Below, piece by piece: positions 45,855 to 57,705 of a DNA stretch of 64,000 nucleotides; positions within the stretch are counted from its first letter, which is position 1; every line of letters starts with the position of its first letter. Both the position numbers and the translations under genes were made by a program. The notes under the pieces are model-generated. The model saw only the letters and a program-made list of their open reading frames with translations. It had not been told where the DNA came from and made no database searches. Origin of the DNA: Welwitschia mirabilis (Eukaryota > Gnetophyta > Gnetopsida > Welwitschiales); the NCBI GenBank assembly GCA_051453625.1, contig JBOZIK010000001.1, positions 257,206,632 through 257,270,631 on the forward strand, written 5' to 3'.

Positions 45855-47429
45855 CTTACTTACATTTGATGTTCTTTAGAATTAAAGTCATACTGTTCAT
45901 CCTTCTAGAGCTAGTTATGAGAGTTAAGGTGGCCTAGAAATCTTAATCATTATTAATATGGTAAATGAGATTATGTTTTCTTGTTTAATCTTTATTAAAT
46001 CTTTTATAAAATGTCTTTATATTAGTTATAAAATAGATTTACATTTCTTAAATGATCAAGTTATTATTATTATGTTTATACTAGACCTTAAGGTTATACC
46101 TCATCTTTAGCTCAACTCACTACTTAACAATACTTTTTTCTCTTACAATTTGATATATAACATCATTTTGTCATAGCTATAGATCTTATTTATAAAATAT
46201 TTTATTATTATATATTAGTAAATTAATATCTTAAAAATAATGACATTAAGGTTATAATACAAATGGAAGTCCTAGTTATTATTGCTAAAAGTTGAATTTG
46301 ACCATATAAGATTTGTCTCCCTATGATAATATTGGAATGATCATATATAAATATCAATATAAGTATTGCCAAATTTTATCATGAATAAATCCTTTCTCAT
46401 CCTTCTTCATTAATATTAACTTTTAAATAATTAAACAATTGAAAAAAAATAGAGACTTCTTAAAGTTAATACACATAATACGCTCTATAAGAATATTTAT
46501 AAAAATAAGTTACAAAGGATTTGTATTAATTCCTAACAACATCTTCTATTATTATAGTATTATAATTTGATTAAATGTAATTTTGAAGAATAAAAATGTC
46601 TCTTATAGAAATTTTAGAGAGAGAATTTTTCTTTGACTTCATTCGAGTAAATGGAAAAAGGAGAGAATTTTTCTTTAGATCCATTCTACAAATGGAAGAA
46701 GGATTTCTCAATGGTTAAATATCCTTTAGATACTTTATACTTGAATACCATCAGATTAGGGATTGATAAGAGTGTATAGGATTTTCATGAATTTCAATTT
46801 TTATCCATCATAAATAAGTCTTTCCCACCTAAAAGTTACAAAGTAGTTATAAATCATTTTAAATCTTTGAAAGGAAAAATAGGGGAAATGTTAAAAATAA
46901 GATAAAATATAATCAGAAAATTTAATATTAGTTAAAATTTTTCTACCTAAAGTACATCTAGTAATAATAACATCCTAGATAAAAACCTTTCAATAGTCAT
47001 CACCATAATAGACATGCACAATCCACTTAGCTACAATTTAGATCTTCTAGTATTATAGATTTGAAATCCTAATCCCATACAACACATGACCTAATATACC
47101 CTTATAAATTATACCTCCATTATAAATATTATATAAAATATCTAATCCATTTACAATGTTTTTATATGTTGTTATATTAGGAGTAAGACAAAAAAAATAG
47201 TAAACATAAAAGGAATAAAGAACATTTGGTACAATAATAACCCTCCTATAAGGATGAGTCTCTGATAAAAATAGGCTAGTAATTTACTTCACATATTTTG
47301 TTTTACTCATGTCCTAAGCTATAAAGAAAATACATTTAAGATAAAATCTATGCCAAATATTCTAAAAATGTGACTTATAAATATTATATGTCCTAGAAGG
47401 CATGGAAGAGTAGTTTTCCTATTAGTCTT
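45855..47429. other. Unassigned sequence with a dispersed-repeat copy and a 42-bp tandem repeat
   Basis: 46263-46375 is the second copy of the dispersed repeat at 27574. At 46619-46701 two adjacent units of 42 and 41 bases start gagagaatttttcttt and end atggaaaaag / atggaagaag. No coding was recognised. Confidence 0.5.
46263..46375 (+). repeat. Dispersed repeat of about 110 bp, copy 2
   Basis: Same repeat as 27574-27695, here 410 bases beyond the 3' LTR of element B. It starts sharply at tggaagtcctag. If it marks an LTR start, element B could have inserted into an older element of this family that includes the gag-like relic at 33.4 kb, but the other structural parts were not found. Confidence 0.5.
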
Positions 47430-47781
47430 ATAAAAGCTAGATCTTTCCTAAGTCATTCATGATTTAGAAGCTTAATAAAAGATTTGAGTGCAGTTCATTA
47501 GGCCTATGTCTCTTGAAGTATATTTATAATGTAAAAAAAAAAACATCTAAACAATNNNNNNNNNNNNNNNNNNNNNNNNNNNNNNNNNNNNNNNNNNNNN
47601 NNNNNNNNNNNNNNNNNNNNNNNNNNNNNNNNNNNNNNNNNNNNNNNNNNNNNNNATAAAAGCTAGATTTTTCCTAAGTCATTCATGATTTAGAATCTTA
47701 ATAAAGATTTGAGTGTAGTTCATTATGCCTATGTATCTTGATGTATATTTATAATGAAAAAAGAAAAATAATCTAAACAAT
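47430..47781. repeat. Gap-flanking direct duplication (about 126 bp) around Ns 47556-47655
   Basis: The block starting ataaaagctag at 47430 is repeated from 47656 to 47781, abutting the Ns. Confidence 0.85.
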
Positions 47782-47851
47782 AAGAATAATACACTTAACT
47801 CATAGTATTGGAATAATAAATCTAATAAAGTAATCATATTTCTACTTCTTT

Positions 47852-48577
47852 TTAATTAAACATCCAAGTTATTTTATATCTAAAATGTACTAGTAGGATT
47901 CGTAGGGAATCATTAACTTATAAATGTTCTTAACAAAAAGGAATTAGAGGAAATGTCATTTACTATGACTAATACATAAACACTCTTAAATANNNNNNNN
48001 NNNNNNNNNNNNNNNNNNNNNNNNNNNNNNNNNNNNNNNNNNNNNNNNNNNNNNNNNNNNNNNNNNNNNNNNNNNNNNNNNNNNNNNNNNNNNNNNNNNN
48101 NNNNNNNNNNNNNNNNNNNNNNNNNNNNNNNNNNNNNNNNNNNNNNNNNNNNNNNNNNNNNNNNNNNNNNNNNNNNNNNNNNNNNNNNNNNNNNNNNNNN
48201 NNNNNNNNNNNNNNNNNNNNNNNNNNNNNNNNNNNNNNNNNNNNNNNNNNNNNNNNNNNNNNNNNNNNNNNNNNNNNNNNNNNNNNNNNNNNNNNNNNNN
48301 NNNNNNNNNNNNNNNNNNNNNNNNNNNNNNNNNNNNNNNNNNNNNNNNNNNNNNNNNNNNNNNNNNNNNNNNNNNNNNNNNNNNNNNNNNNNNNNNNNNN
48401 NNNNNNNNNNNNNNNNNNNNNNNNNNNNNNNNNNNNTTAATTAAACACCCAAGTTCTTTTATATCTAAAATGTACTAGTAGGAATCCTAAGGTATCATTA
48501 ACTTATAAATATTCTTAACAAAAATGAATTAGAGGAAATGTTATTTACTATGACTAATACATAAACATTCTTAAATA
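47852..48577. repeat. Gap-flanking direct duplication (about 141 bp) around Ns 47993-48436
   Basis: The block 47852-47992, starting ttaattaaacatccaag, is repeated at 48437-48577. The gap is 444 Ns. Confidence 0.85.
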
Positions 48578-51500
48578 ATATAAAAAATATAGTCTAGAAA
48601 ATAATTTAAAAATATAACATTTTTAACATTTTCAAAATAAATAACCTAAATATCAATTATAGATCTTAAAATAATCCACTTGAATGAAAGTAACATTTTA
48701 CCTTAAGTAATAGGCGCTCTCCCAGCCTTCTCATAATAATATAACATTATTGAAAATAAACATCCCAAAAGTAAATTTAGTTTGTCTAGTATGAATAGGC
48801 ACTAGCAAGAGAATCTCTAAGTGTAAATCAATCATTTCAATAATGATTATATAAGGTGTGTTCAATTTAGGAATTAGTCACTAATCATTAATCTTTTTAA
48901 CCTCTTATTTGTGAATTATCTTTACCTCACTAATTTTAATAAAAGACCTAATACTTCCCTTAGAGACTTCCTTTCTAACACATTGGAAAATATTTAAACT
49001 AACATTATTCCAAAACTCTTTATAATACTTTATAAAAGGCCATCTATTCTAAGAGCTTAACCATATGAAAGAGAAGAAAAGAATTCTTTTATGTCTTCAA
49101 AAGAGAATGATCTATTACATCATCTTTCTATTGTATACTAACCATTTTAGAAAATAAATCTAAATCTAGTAAATGTTTTAATCACATATGTCCTAATAAG
49201 ATTTGTAAGGTCCCTAACATTTTATTGAAAAATACACATCATGAAAGAACTATGTGAATAGATCTACTCATACTTATAACTTCATCCAATTACTTTAAAC
49301 TATGTTGATTCATTCAAAGAATGTTTAATTTTCATTTCTAATAAAATAAAATTTTCATTTCTAATAAAATATAAAAATTAATTTTTAGTAATATAAAGTA
49401 CACCTTCTTGTAAGGGTTCTACCCTTTTTGTTGGGGATGATCTAATATTATTGTTATCTCTACCTTTATCTATTCTATAATAACCAACACCAAACTTTAT
49501 TTTTCTATCAGTTTTGTTCATTCTCACAGTGTACCAATTTTATTCTCTAGTAAATACAAGATTTTTCATATTTTATTTTTAAACTTCTATCTTTTTCTAT
49601 ATGTTCAGTTGAAAACTTCTTATTTTAATAACCTTGACTAAATGGAACTTTAATTCTTACACTAGTTTTTTTTTTTTAAATCTCATAAGTTTTATAGTTC
49701 ATGATGTATCCTTTAGTCTTTTATTATTAGCATTATTCTCTAGTCTAACAACCTACCTATTCTTGACCATAATTTTTATGAAGTTTCAAGTTCTATGATC
49801 GAACTATTGATAGTACAACTAGGTATTAATTAAGATTTAAAAATTACAAAGGAAGAATATAGGAAAAATATGAAATGTAAATATCTATCTTATCTACAAG
49901 AGGTTACTTCAAATAAACTTAATAATAAACTCTTTTTCTTACTTCTAACATTTTTATATTAAAGATGGTCTTATTTAATGTAGACTCTAATATTTTTAGT
50001 AATGTCTTTTAAAAAATGGTATAACCTAATCAAAACATTTATAATCTTAACCCACATAAGAAAAACTACTTTTTTAACATCAAAATNNNNNNNNNNCTCA
50101 AAATCCTTAAAATCTATATTTTAAGAAGAAATCACAAATAAATTACCTTTTATTTATTTCAGACTATAGAAAACCTATCTCACACATGAAAGAAACTCAT
50201 GAAACCAAAAAAGGAAATAATAATTTAATAAATTATAAAATGATATAATATTAAAACCTTTACTCTCTCATGTATCCTTAATCCATATTTATAGGTATTT
50301 ATAAGTTGTAACATTACAATAGGTATCCTAGTATTATCTTCCCATAAAACTAATTCCACATCTCTTCAAAGTGATTTGTAAGAATGTATAGTTTTACTAA
50401 ATATTCTCAAGAAGAATGATAAGTATGTATCCTAGTGCTCCTTAATGAGGAAAATAAAAGTCCTTCATCATTTCCATTTAAAAAACTATTTTCTAAAATT
50501 TTGTTGGTAGTCTTTCACCCATTCAAGTGAGATAAGTGAATTTTATTAATAGTCAGTCATAAGACTTTTTGATGAATTGAACTTATAATTACAAAGTCTT
50601 GACAACCACAACTATAAAGACATGAGAAAATTACTTTACTATTAGGATGTCTTTTAATTAAAATATCACGTATTTTAAGATTTAGTTATTAAAAACAATT
50701 TTTTGAAAAACGAATATACATCATATTTGTAACAAATTTGAGAGGATATTTTTATGAAAAAAATTTAAACATTATTTAACAATCTCATAATATAAAGGAT
50801 TTCATTTATATTTATATTATATTTTTACTATTATACCTTCTCTCTTTGATTTGTTTATGAAAAAGCTATAGTAGCATATACTGTTATGTTCTATATATTG
50901 CATAATATATGCATGTTTATTATGCATTATGACTTATTATTTGGGATTATTTAAGTTGTTCTAATAAAAAATAGTAAGAAATTAAAATAGTAGGTTTATA
51001 TTATTCAAAATAAAAATAAGTATTTGAAACAACTTAGAAATTATTTTATTACTACTTGAAATGATGTGTTAGTTTACTTTAACATCCTTTAGAAATTTTT
51101 AAATTGTTACTAAAATATTTAAAAAATTTACCGCTTTGTAGTAATAATCTCTAAATAAATTACATGAGAAAATAGATATTTCATTAAAGTAATGGATATT
51201 TATACAAAAGGATACAGAAAAAGATAAGAAAAAAATCTTTCAAGATTTTACCTTAGTAACATACTTCTTTTAGATAAAATAAACAAAATTAGAGAGAGAT
51301 AAGACTAAAAAGAACTAGTAAAGTAAAACTAAATAATATTAAGAAACAAAAATATATTAAAAAAGTAATCAATTTTGAAATCTATTTTTTATCAAAGACT
51401 CTATCAAAAGATTCAAATATGGAGCCTTTAGAAGAATTTTTTAATTCTATGCCATTAGTTAAAGTTGAGTTATAAATAGAGATTTGAGAATGATATCTTC

Positions 51501-52400
51501 TACATAACTTGTTACATTGGCATATTGAAATATCTTAAATAATTTCATCTTTTAAATATCATATAAAAATTAAAAGTACAAAAACAAATTCAGATCTTTC
51601 CTATTCTATTGTTAATAACCTCATCATAAATTAGCTAGAAAATTAAGCTAAGTTATTTAAAGTCACACTACAAACTATGTAGCTAAAGTTTGAGTTCAAA
51701 CACACTTAACTAGAAAATACCAAAAAGAATTAACATTTTTACATAATGAAAATTTAACCTCCAAATTATAAAATCTTTGCAAATGTTCACTAAGTGATAA
51801 ACCCTGACTAAAAAATAGCCATATGAAACTATTGGACTTAATGCAGTTTTAAGCATCTTAGATCATCTTAAATACTTTTGCCTAATTAACAATGTTACCT
51901 AAGCTTTACTTTATTAAAATATTAATTCAATAATTATCCTATAAAAGATAAGTATAGATCTCTTTAATCAAAATATTTACTATGCTTCGATTTTTCTAAG
52001 GACTTAAATCTAGGAGATTCATAGATTTTGCCAGATTAATTAAATATCCACAAAGATTAAAATTATACATAAATGTGAGACTAGGTAAAAGTAAGTATAA
52101 TGTGAGCATTCAAATTTTGAAAATTATTATAAAAGATAAAACTCTTTTCTTTTATAGTATTAAGTAATCATCTATAAATATGTCCTATATTAAATAAGAT
52201 ATTTTGTAAAATTAGAAGCTTAGCAATAGTAGAGTGATCATAAGGAAATTAATTAATTCTTAATCAAGATATCCTCTTCAATTAATAATCTTGTAAAATT
52301 TAAAATCTAAAAGGAACCATCCCCATCTATATTATTTACATTTTAGTTATATAAAATATAGGATTGAAAATATCTAAAGGCCACATTGTCTATTTGGATT
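48578..52400. other. Unassigned AT-rich sequence
   Basis: No recognisable gene or transposon protein. A perfect-looking 23-bp unit is repeated twice at about 49328-49373 (attttcatttctaataaaat and on). A 10-N run lies at 50087-50096. Some of the right end may be the decayed 3' part of the LINE, but I found no motif to show it and no clear poly-T end. Confidence 0.45.
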
Positions 52401-52499
52401 CCACTTGTAGTTGTAGATTAAAATTTCTTTCCATGATTGAGAACTATAATAAGCATAAATGATCATTTTAATGGAAAAAAATATGTTTCTTATACACAT

Positions 52500-53700
52500 A
52501 TAGAATTCCTAAACTAATAGACTTAATTTTAAGAATACACTTTTTCAAGCGACTTCATGAAATCCTTTTTAAGTAGGTTAAGTATGCCATCATAAATTAG
52601 AAATGCTAGATTGGCACATATGAAAATCATTAGCTAAAGGAATCATAAATTTTGAAACTAAACTATAATATCTAAAATATTTTATTTTGTTAATAGTTAA
52701 TTTCATAATAATATCAATGTTTTATTGTTCCATTTCATGATTTTGTCCTTAATCTTCTAAAGCATGAGCTTCTAATGTGCATCTCACAAATTTGTAATAG
52801 AAAAAAAATTTATAATACTCTAAATGGGTCTTCTAATTGAATCCAACTAATTAGAATATATGATTTTTTATCATTAATAGTATTATACTAGCTAGTATTA
52901 ATTTTAGACTTATTTCTATTAATTTTGGAAGAAGAAGCTATGTAAAATATCTTATTAACAGACTAATCAGCACTGATGTTAATTTTTCTATGTCATAATG
53001 CTAAAACAATATCATTAATATATTACTTAAAAAGAAACTATTTTTGCCTATCTAGTAAATTAATTACTTATAAAAAATCATCACTCTTAAACTATTAGAG
53101 CAAATAAGCTAGACTAGTTAAATATATAATAAACAAATAAGGAAAAAAAGAAAAACCTTATTAATAAAGAATTACAAAATAAGGTATTAGATTTGGTGTC
53201 ATTTACTAAAATCATAGTGGATGCATTAGTGAAAAGAATTTTAATATTCTAAATATATTGATGACCTAACTATAAGTAATCCATAAGCTTAAAATAATAT
53301 GGCTAGTTTATTTTATCATAATCCTAAAAAATTCATTTAAGAACTTTAATGCTAATTAAAATATTTTTAATAATATATCTTCTACTATATAATCCTATTT
53401 ATTCTTCTAGTAATAATTGACCAAGAAAATTTTTAACTTAATTAGCAATTGCTTTAGCTATAATATTGTAAAAAATAGATAATAAAGTAGTAGGTCATTA
53501 GTTATTTGTAGATAAATTTTCATCCTACTTAGGAATCAATTTAATAATTTCTATGTCAAGTCAGGGTCTTATGAAGATAGCTTTAATGCCTTTCTTCTAA
53601 AAAATTAAAATATCTATACTTAAAAAGTCCTAAGACCATATGCAAAACTGAACTTGAAAACCATTAATTCCTAGAGTAGTACCATATGATATATCCCATA
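52500..53700 (-). pseudogene. LINE reverse transcriptase relic (ORF2)
   Basis: Minus-strand pieces in order: GTTLGINGFQVQFC near 53660, the G-x-D-G-F region; EIIKLIPK near 53545; PTTLLSIFYNIIAKAIAN near 53490, a strong match to the R-P-I-S-L segment of plant L1 RT; VKNFL, then RRYIIKNIL near 53375, the G-R-x-I-x-D-N-I-L segment; NASTMILVNDTKS near 53220 and FPYLFIIYLTSLAYLL near 53120, the V-N-G and P-Y-L-F segments; YINDIVLAL near 53015, where the F/Y-A-D-D catalytic motif has lost its first Asp but keeps the second; and KINRNKSKI near 52915. A further KDKIMKWNNKTLILL near 52745 fits the region after RT. Stops separate many pieces. It is inactive. Confidence 0.82.
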
Positions 53701-53849
53701 AATCTTAATGTTAATCTNNNNNNNNNNNNNNNNNNNNNNNNNNNNNNNNNNNNNNNNNNNNNNNNNNNNNNNNNNNNNNNNNNNNNNNNNNNNNNNNNNN
53801 NNNNNNNNNNNNNNNNNTAATCTTCAATAGAAAGTAAATAAATATCTAT

Positions 53850-54260
53850 TAATATATGAGTATAGATAGGACAGACTACCTACAAAACCATATTAAAATA
53901 ACTTTAAGAGATGGAATTACTAGCAAAAGCTCTCTTACAAGTTTTGTAAAAAAATTAGAAATCTATTTAAGATAAGTAAAGTATTAACCGTCTTCTCAAT
54001 TTTATTAGTAATAGTAAGGAAACATCTTTCCTTAAATATGTTAAAAAATTGTTTGAAAATATAATTTCCAACTTGAAGTCATTTTAATTATCAAGCTTTT
54101 TCAATTGTAATATATTTTGTTACACAAGGTAAATATCTTTATTTAAATAAGGCCTTGAATATATTTATCTTGAAGTTAAGCCAAATTCCTAGGGTTTAGT
54201 TTTGAATGCTCTATTACTTGATTTTAAATTTTTTACAAATTCTTCTAGCTAATTATTGTA
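53850..54260 (-). pseudogene. LINE ORF2 linker relic between endonuclease and RT
   Basis: The minus strand reads EEFVKNLKSSNRAFKTKP, stop, EFG near 54240-54170, resembling the L-K-x-L-K-x-x-L-x-x-W-N-K-x-x-F-G segment of plant L1 ORF2. More helical, charged readings with stops follow down to about 53950. It is supported mainly by its position between the endonuclease and RT relics. Confidence 0.5.
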
Positions 54261-54879
54261 TTCTAAAAAGGATTTTTTAAATTAATCAATATGTCTTGAA
54301 GATCCCTAAGATCTTGGAATAATATTTCAAGCTTATATAGAAAGATTCTTAAAGTTTTGAAATTTTAGTAACATAATGTTAAAAATAGAATGATTTTGAA
54401 CATCTCTATAACTTTCACTGACTTCCACTAGGCATAAGTACATTAACTAAAATAGGAAAATTATCAAATAAATAAGTAGAAGAAAGTACCTAAATAATAT
54501 TTTAATTATTATGTTTAGTGAAAAGGAAGCATAGTTAAAATATAATAATAATAACATTAATGATGATCAAAAACATCATGCAACTAGAATTTCATCTTAA
54601 ATCAAAGATGAACCTATATCTCATAAGAATGAAGAGATAACATCAAGAATTTTGTCATCATTATATTCCATCATATTAAAACATTTAATAATAATGTAAT
54701 GAAGTTTAATCATAATAAATTCCAATAATATAAACCTATTACGATAAAAACCTAGAATGCTAAAAAAGGAAATTTAAAACTTAAATCTATACCAAATAAT
54801 TTTTTTTCAACTAGATTAAACTCTAAAATATTAAATACTATCAATTATTAACAAAAATATAATACTATATTAGTACTCC

Positions 54880-55060
54880 TTATACTTGGAAATTACTATT
54901 TGAGTTGAGGAATTTATGGTGTTTAATCTAGTACCTGATATTACAATAGAATGATCAAATTCTTGAAGAGTTAAAAAATCAAAAGACATGGAATCAATGG
55001 AGTTTATAACCATGTGATCCCACCTTACATCTATTAGGTCTCTAATATTTTATGATAAAT
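54880..55060 (-). pseudogene. LINE endonuclease N-terminal relic (ORF2)
   Basis: The minus strand reads NIRDLIDVRWDHMVINSI then DSMSFDFLTLQEFDH. Plant L1 ORF2 proteins start with an S/L-W-N-x-R-G-L segment and a D-x-x-x-L-Q-E segment, which hold metal-binding Asn and Glu residues of the AP-type endonuclease. Both the Asn and the Glu are present here. The rest of the domain downstream is too decayed to follow. Upstream lies the 705-N gap. Confidence 0.65.
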
Positions 55061-55100
55061 ACTAAATGATGATATGATAAAGGAAACATTCTTAGTTTCC

Positions 55101-55884
55101 ATTAAGTTTTATATAATTTGCAAGCTATAAGATTCATGANNNNNNNNNNNNNNNNNNNNNNNNNNNNNNNNNNNNNNNNNNNNNNNNNNNNNNNNNNNNN
55201 NNNNNNNNNNNNNNNNNNNNNNNNNNNNNNNNNNNNNNNNNNNNNNNNNNNNNNNNNNNNNNNNNNNNNNNNNNNNNNNNNNNNNNNNNNNNNNNNNNNN
55301 NNNNNNNNNNNNNNNNNNNNNNNNNNNNNNNNNNNNNNNNNNNNNNNNNNNNNNNNNNNNNNNNNNNNNNNNNNNNNNNNNNNNNNNNNNNNNNNNNNNN
55401 NNNNNNNNNNNNNNNNNNNNNNNNNNNNNNNNNNNNNNNNNNNNNNNNNNNNNNNNNNNNNNNNNNNNNNNNNNNNNNNNNNNNNNNNNNNNNNNNNNNN
55501 NNNNNNNNNNNNNNNNNNNNNNNNNNNNNNNNNNNNNNNNNNNNNNNNNNNNNNNNNNNNNNNNNNNNNNNNNNNNNNNNNNNNNNNNNNNNNNNNNNNN
55601 NNNNNNNNNNNNNNNNNNNNNNNNNNNNNNNNNNNNNNNNNNNNNNNNNNNNNNNNNNNNNNNNNNNNNNNNNNNNNNNNNNNNNNNNNNNNNNNNNNNN
55701 NNNNNNNNNNNNNNNNNNNNNNNNNNNNNNNNNNNNNNNNNNNNNNNNNNNNNNNNNNNNNNNNNNNNNNNNNNNNNNNNNNNNNNNNNNNNNNNNNNNN
55801 NNNNNNNNNNNNNNNNNNNNNNNNNNNNNNNNNNNNNNNNNNNNATTAAGTTTGTTATAATTTGCAAGCTATAAGAAGCATGAA
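55101..55884. repeat. Gap-flanking short duplication (about 39 bp) around Ns 55140-55844
   Basis: attaagtttta and about 28 further bases before the gap (55101-55139) recur from 55845 as attaagtttgt with the same continuation, caagctataag. The gap, 705 Ns, is the largest in the window. Open frames crossing it are artefacts. Confidence 0.75.
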
Positions 55885-56349
55885 AACTATCATTTAATCC
55901 TAGATTTAAAAAAATGCTCAAAATAACTTGAGGGTAAGAATAAGATATACTAATACCAATGCATCAATTACAAAAAATAAAAGTAATAATCTTAGGATCC
56001 TTTTAAGGTTGAACTAATGATACTGATGTTGTCTTCTATACTACTAGAGACAAGATTCTTACATGTTAAATATCTCTTTTAATTACTAATTCTTGATTAT
56101 TATGCCTTTAATTACTTGTAATTTAATAATAATATTTCATGTTGGTTGCTAAGAAAGATGTAATAGAAGTCATAGTGATTTAGGTTTCACCTTCATGTTA
56201 TAAGTTGTAGTGAGATCTAATTGAGTATTTTAACTATCACCTTACATAATTATTTCTTAGAGTTAGGCCTCAAGTTCCTCCTTAGCTTTGAGTCTGAGAT
56301 ATTAAACTTTAACATGTCTATTTTTTTATAGTAATAATAGGTAGTAGGC
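55885..56349. other. Decayed part of the LINE, probably the end of ORF1
   Basis: Lies between the ORF1-like relic and the large gap. No zinc-knuckle or other motif could be recognised. It is assigned to the LINE by position only. Confidence 0.35.
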
Positions 56350-57012
56350 AAGGTAAGGCATGAAATGAAAACTATGATTACTTGTAGTAAGTTAGTTAAA
56401 TATCTTTTAGAAGAGATTAGTTTACAATCATATCAATGAAAAATCATCACATGAAATAGGCTTAATATCCAATCATTTCTTTTCCAAATCTCTAATATTT
56501 TCTAATTTTTATATGATCATGTTTAAACAAAAATTCATCTAAAAAGGAAGTTGATGAAAATTCCCTGATACTAAAACCACTACATGCATAGCCTTTTTAG
56601 AATCAAAGTTAACTATCTAGTTGTTTAAAGTAAGAATGGTATTATTAACCTTTTAGAAAGGGATCTGAAATGCCTCATATGTTAGTTAAGGTATCTAAAA
56701 TTGAATTAAAAGAAATCTATTTTGTAAAGCCTCTATCAATGAAATTTAGATATCTTTAGCTTTCCAAGTATTTACAACTTAGGTTGAAAATTCCATAAGA
56801 GGTAGAGAATGCCTAATGAAAACATCAAAGGAAAATAGTGATTGAAAATCACATATGATTCATTTTAAATGCTATACTATAAACGAGATTGAAACATTTT
56901 TTTATAACTCATTTTGGTAGCTCCCTACTTTAGTTTCTTGCTCTAAATGTTTGTCTCTTCCATTCTTCATCTTTTCCATTGTTTGTCTTTTATTCCTTTT
57001 TAAAGACATTCC
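56350..57012 (-). pseudogene. LINE ORF1-like relic
   Basis: A minus-strand ATG at 57012-57010 opens 35 codons starting MSLKRNKRQTMEKMKNG before a stop. Further down, in another frame, LIEALQNRFLLIQF near 56730 and MHVVVLVSGNFHQLPF near 56575 resemble the DUF4283-type domain of plant L1 ORF1, which has a short beta strand of the F-L-x-x-x-F type and then a V-W-V-x-x-x-x-L-P segment. Position upstream of the endonuclease supports this. Many stops are present, and each match alone is weak. Confidence 0.45.
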
Positions 57013-57705
57013 CAAAGGAATGTAAAAAATCATGTTTTACATCCTCAAACACTAGCTTCTAATCCCTAGTTTTATCAATAGTTAACCTCCATCATTAATT
57101 TCATTAATAATAACTAAGTAATATTATATTTTCTACAAGAATTATAAAATTATATCCTAAGTTATTAAAGTTATTTTAAAAATTTTCCAAATTCCTAAGT
57201 TAGTATAGTATTTTTGTCAGCTAAATAGGCATAAATTACAATTTGAAGTATTACAAATATTAAATGATATATTATTTAAAGTAAAATACAAGACCTACAT
57301 ATGAATGCACTAAAAAAATTATTGGTTATACATACATAATTCTAAAACTATTCTAAAATCTGGTGATGCTTATTGAGTAAATAGGAAGATATTCCAATAT
57401 TAAGTATTATAAATATTTAATAACATGTTATTGAAACTAATAGACAAAATGTACATATGAATGAATGCTTACAAATTATTTCTTATAAATATATTATATA
57501 AATAAATGTGGTTATACAATCATGTTATATCATTATTTCAGTGTGTATTTATGCAAATGTTACATCCTTTATCAAATCCTATTAATCACAAATATATGCA
57601 CAAATACAACACACTAATATAGATGGAAGTGGATCCAAATATCACAATCCATCAAAGGCACTTAGTGAGAAGAAAGAGAATTGATTTTTATAAAGTATTT
57701 TTAGA
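57013..57705. other. Unassigned AT-rich sequence upstream of the LINE
   Basis: No coding or repeat signature was recognised; any LINE 5' untranslated region would fall here. Confidence 0.45.

Larger units (their letters stand above)
52400..57012 (-). mobile_element. L1-type LINE retrotransposon, minus strand, decayed
   Basis: Minus-strand relics lie in the correct order for a plant L1: an ORF1-like region at about 57012-56350, an endonuclease start at about 55055-54960, a linker region at 54260-53850, and reverse transcriptase at 53700-52880 with a C-terminal segment to about 52500. No LTRs flank it. It is interrupted by stops throughout and by N-runs at 53718-53817 and 55140-55844. The true length is unknown because the larger gap lies between ORF1 and the endonuclease. 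No poly-A end or target-site duplication was identified. Confidence 0.78.

Noticed and set aside
55109-55921. Open frames of 243-270 codons on both strands
   Set aside because: They are carried by the 705-N gap and have almost no called sequence.
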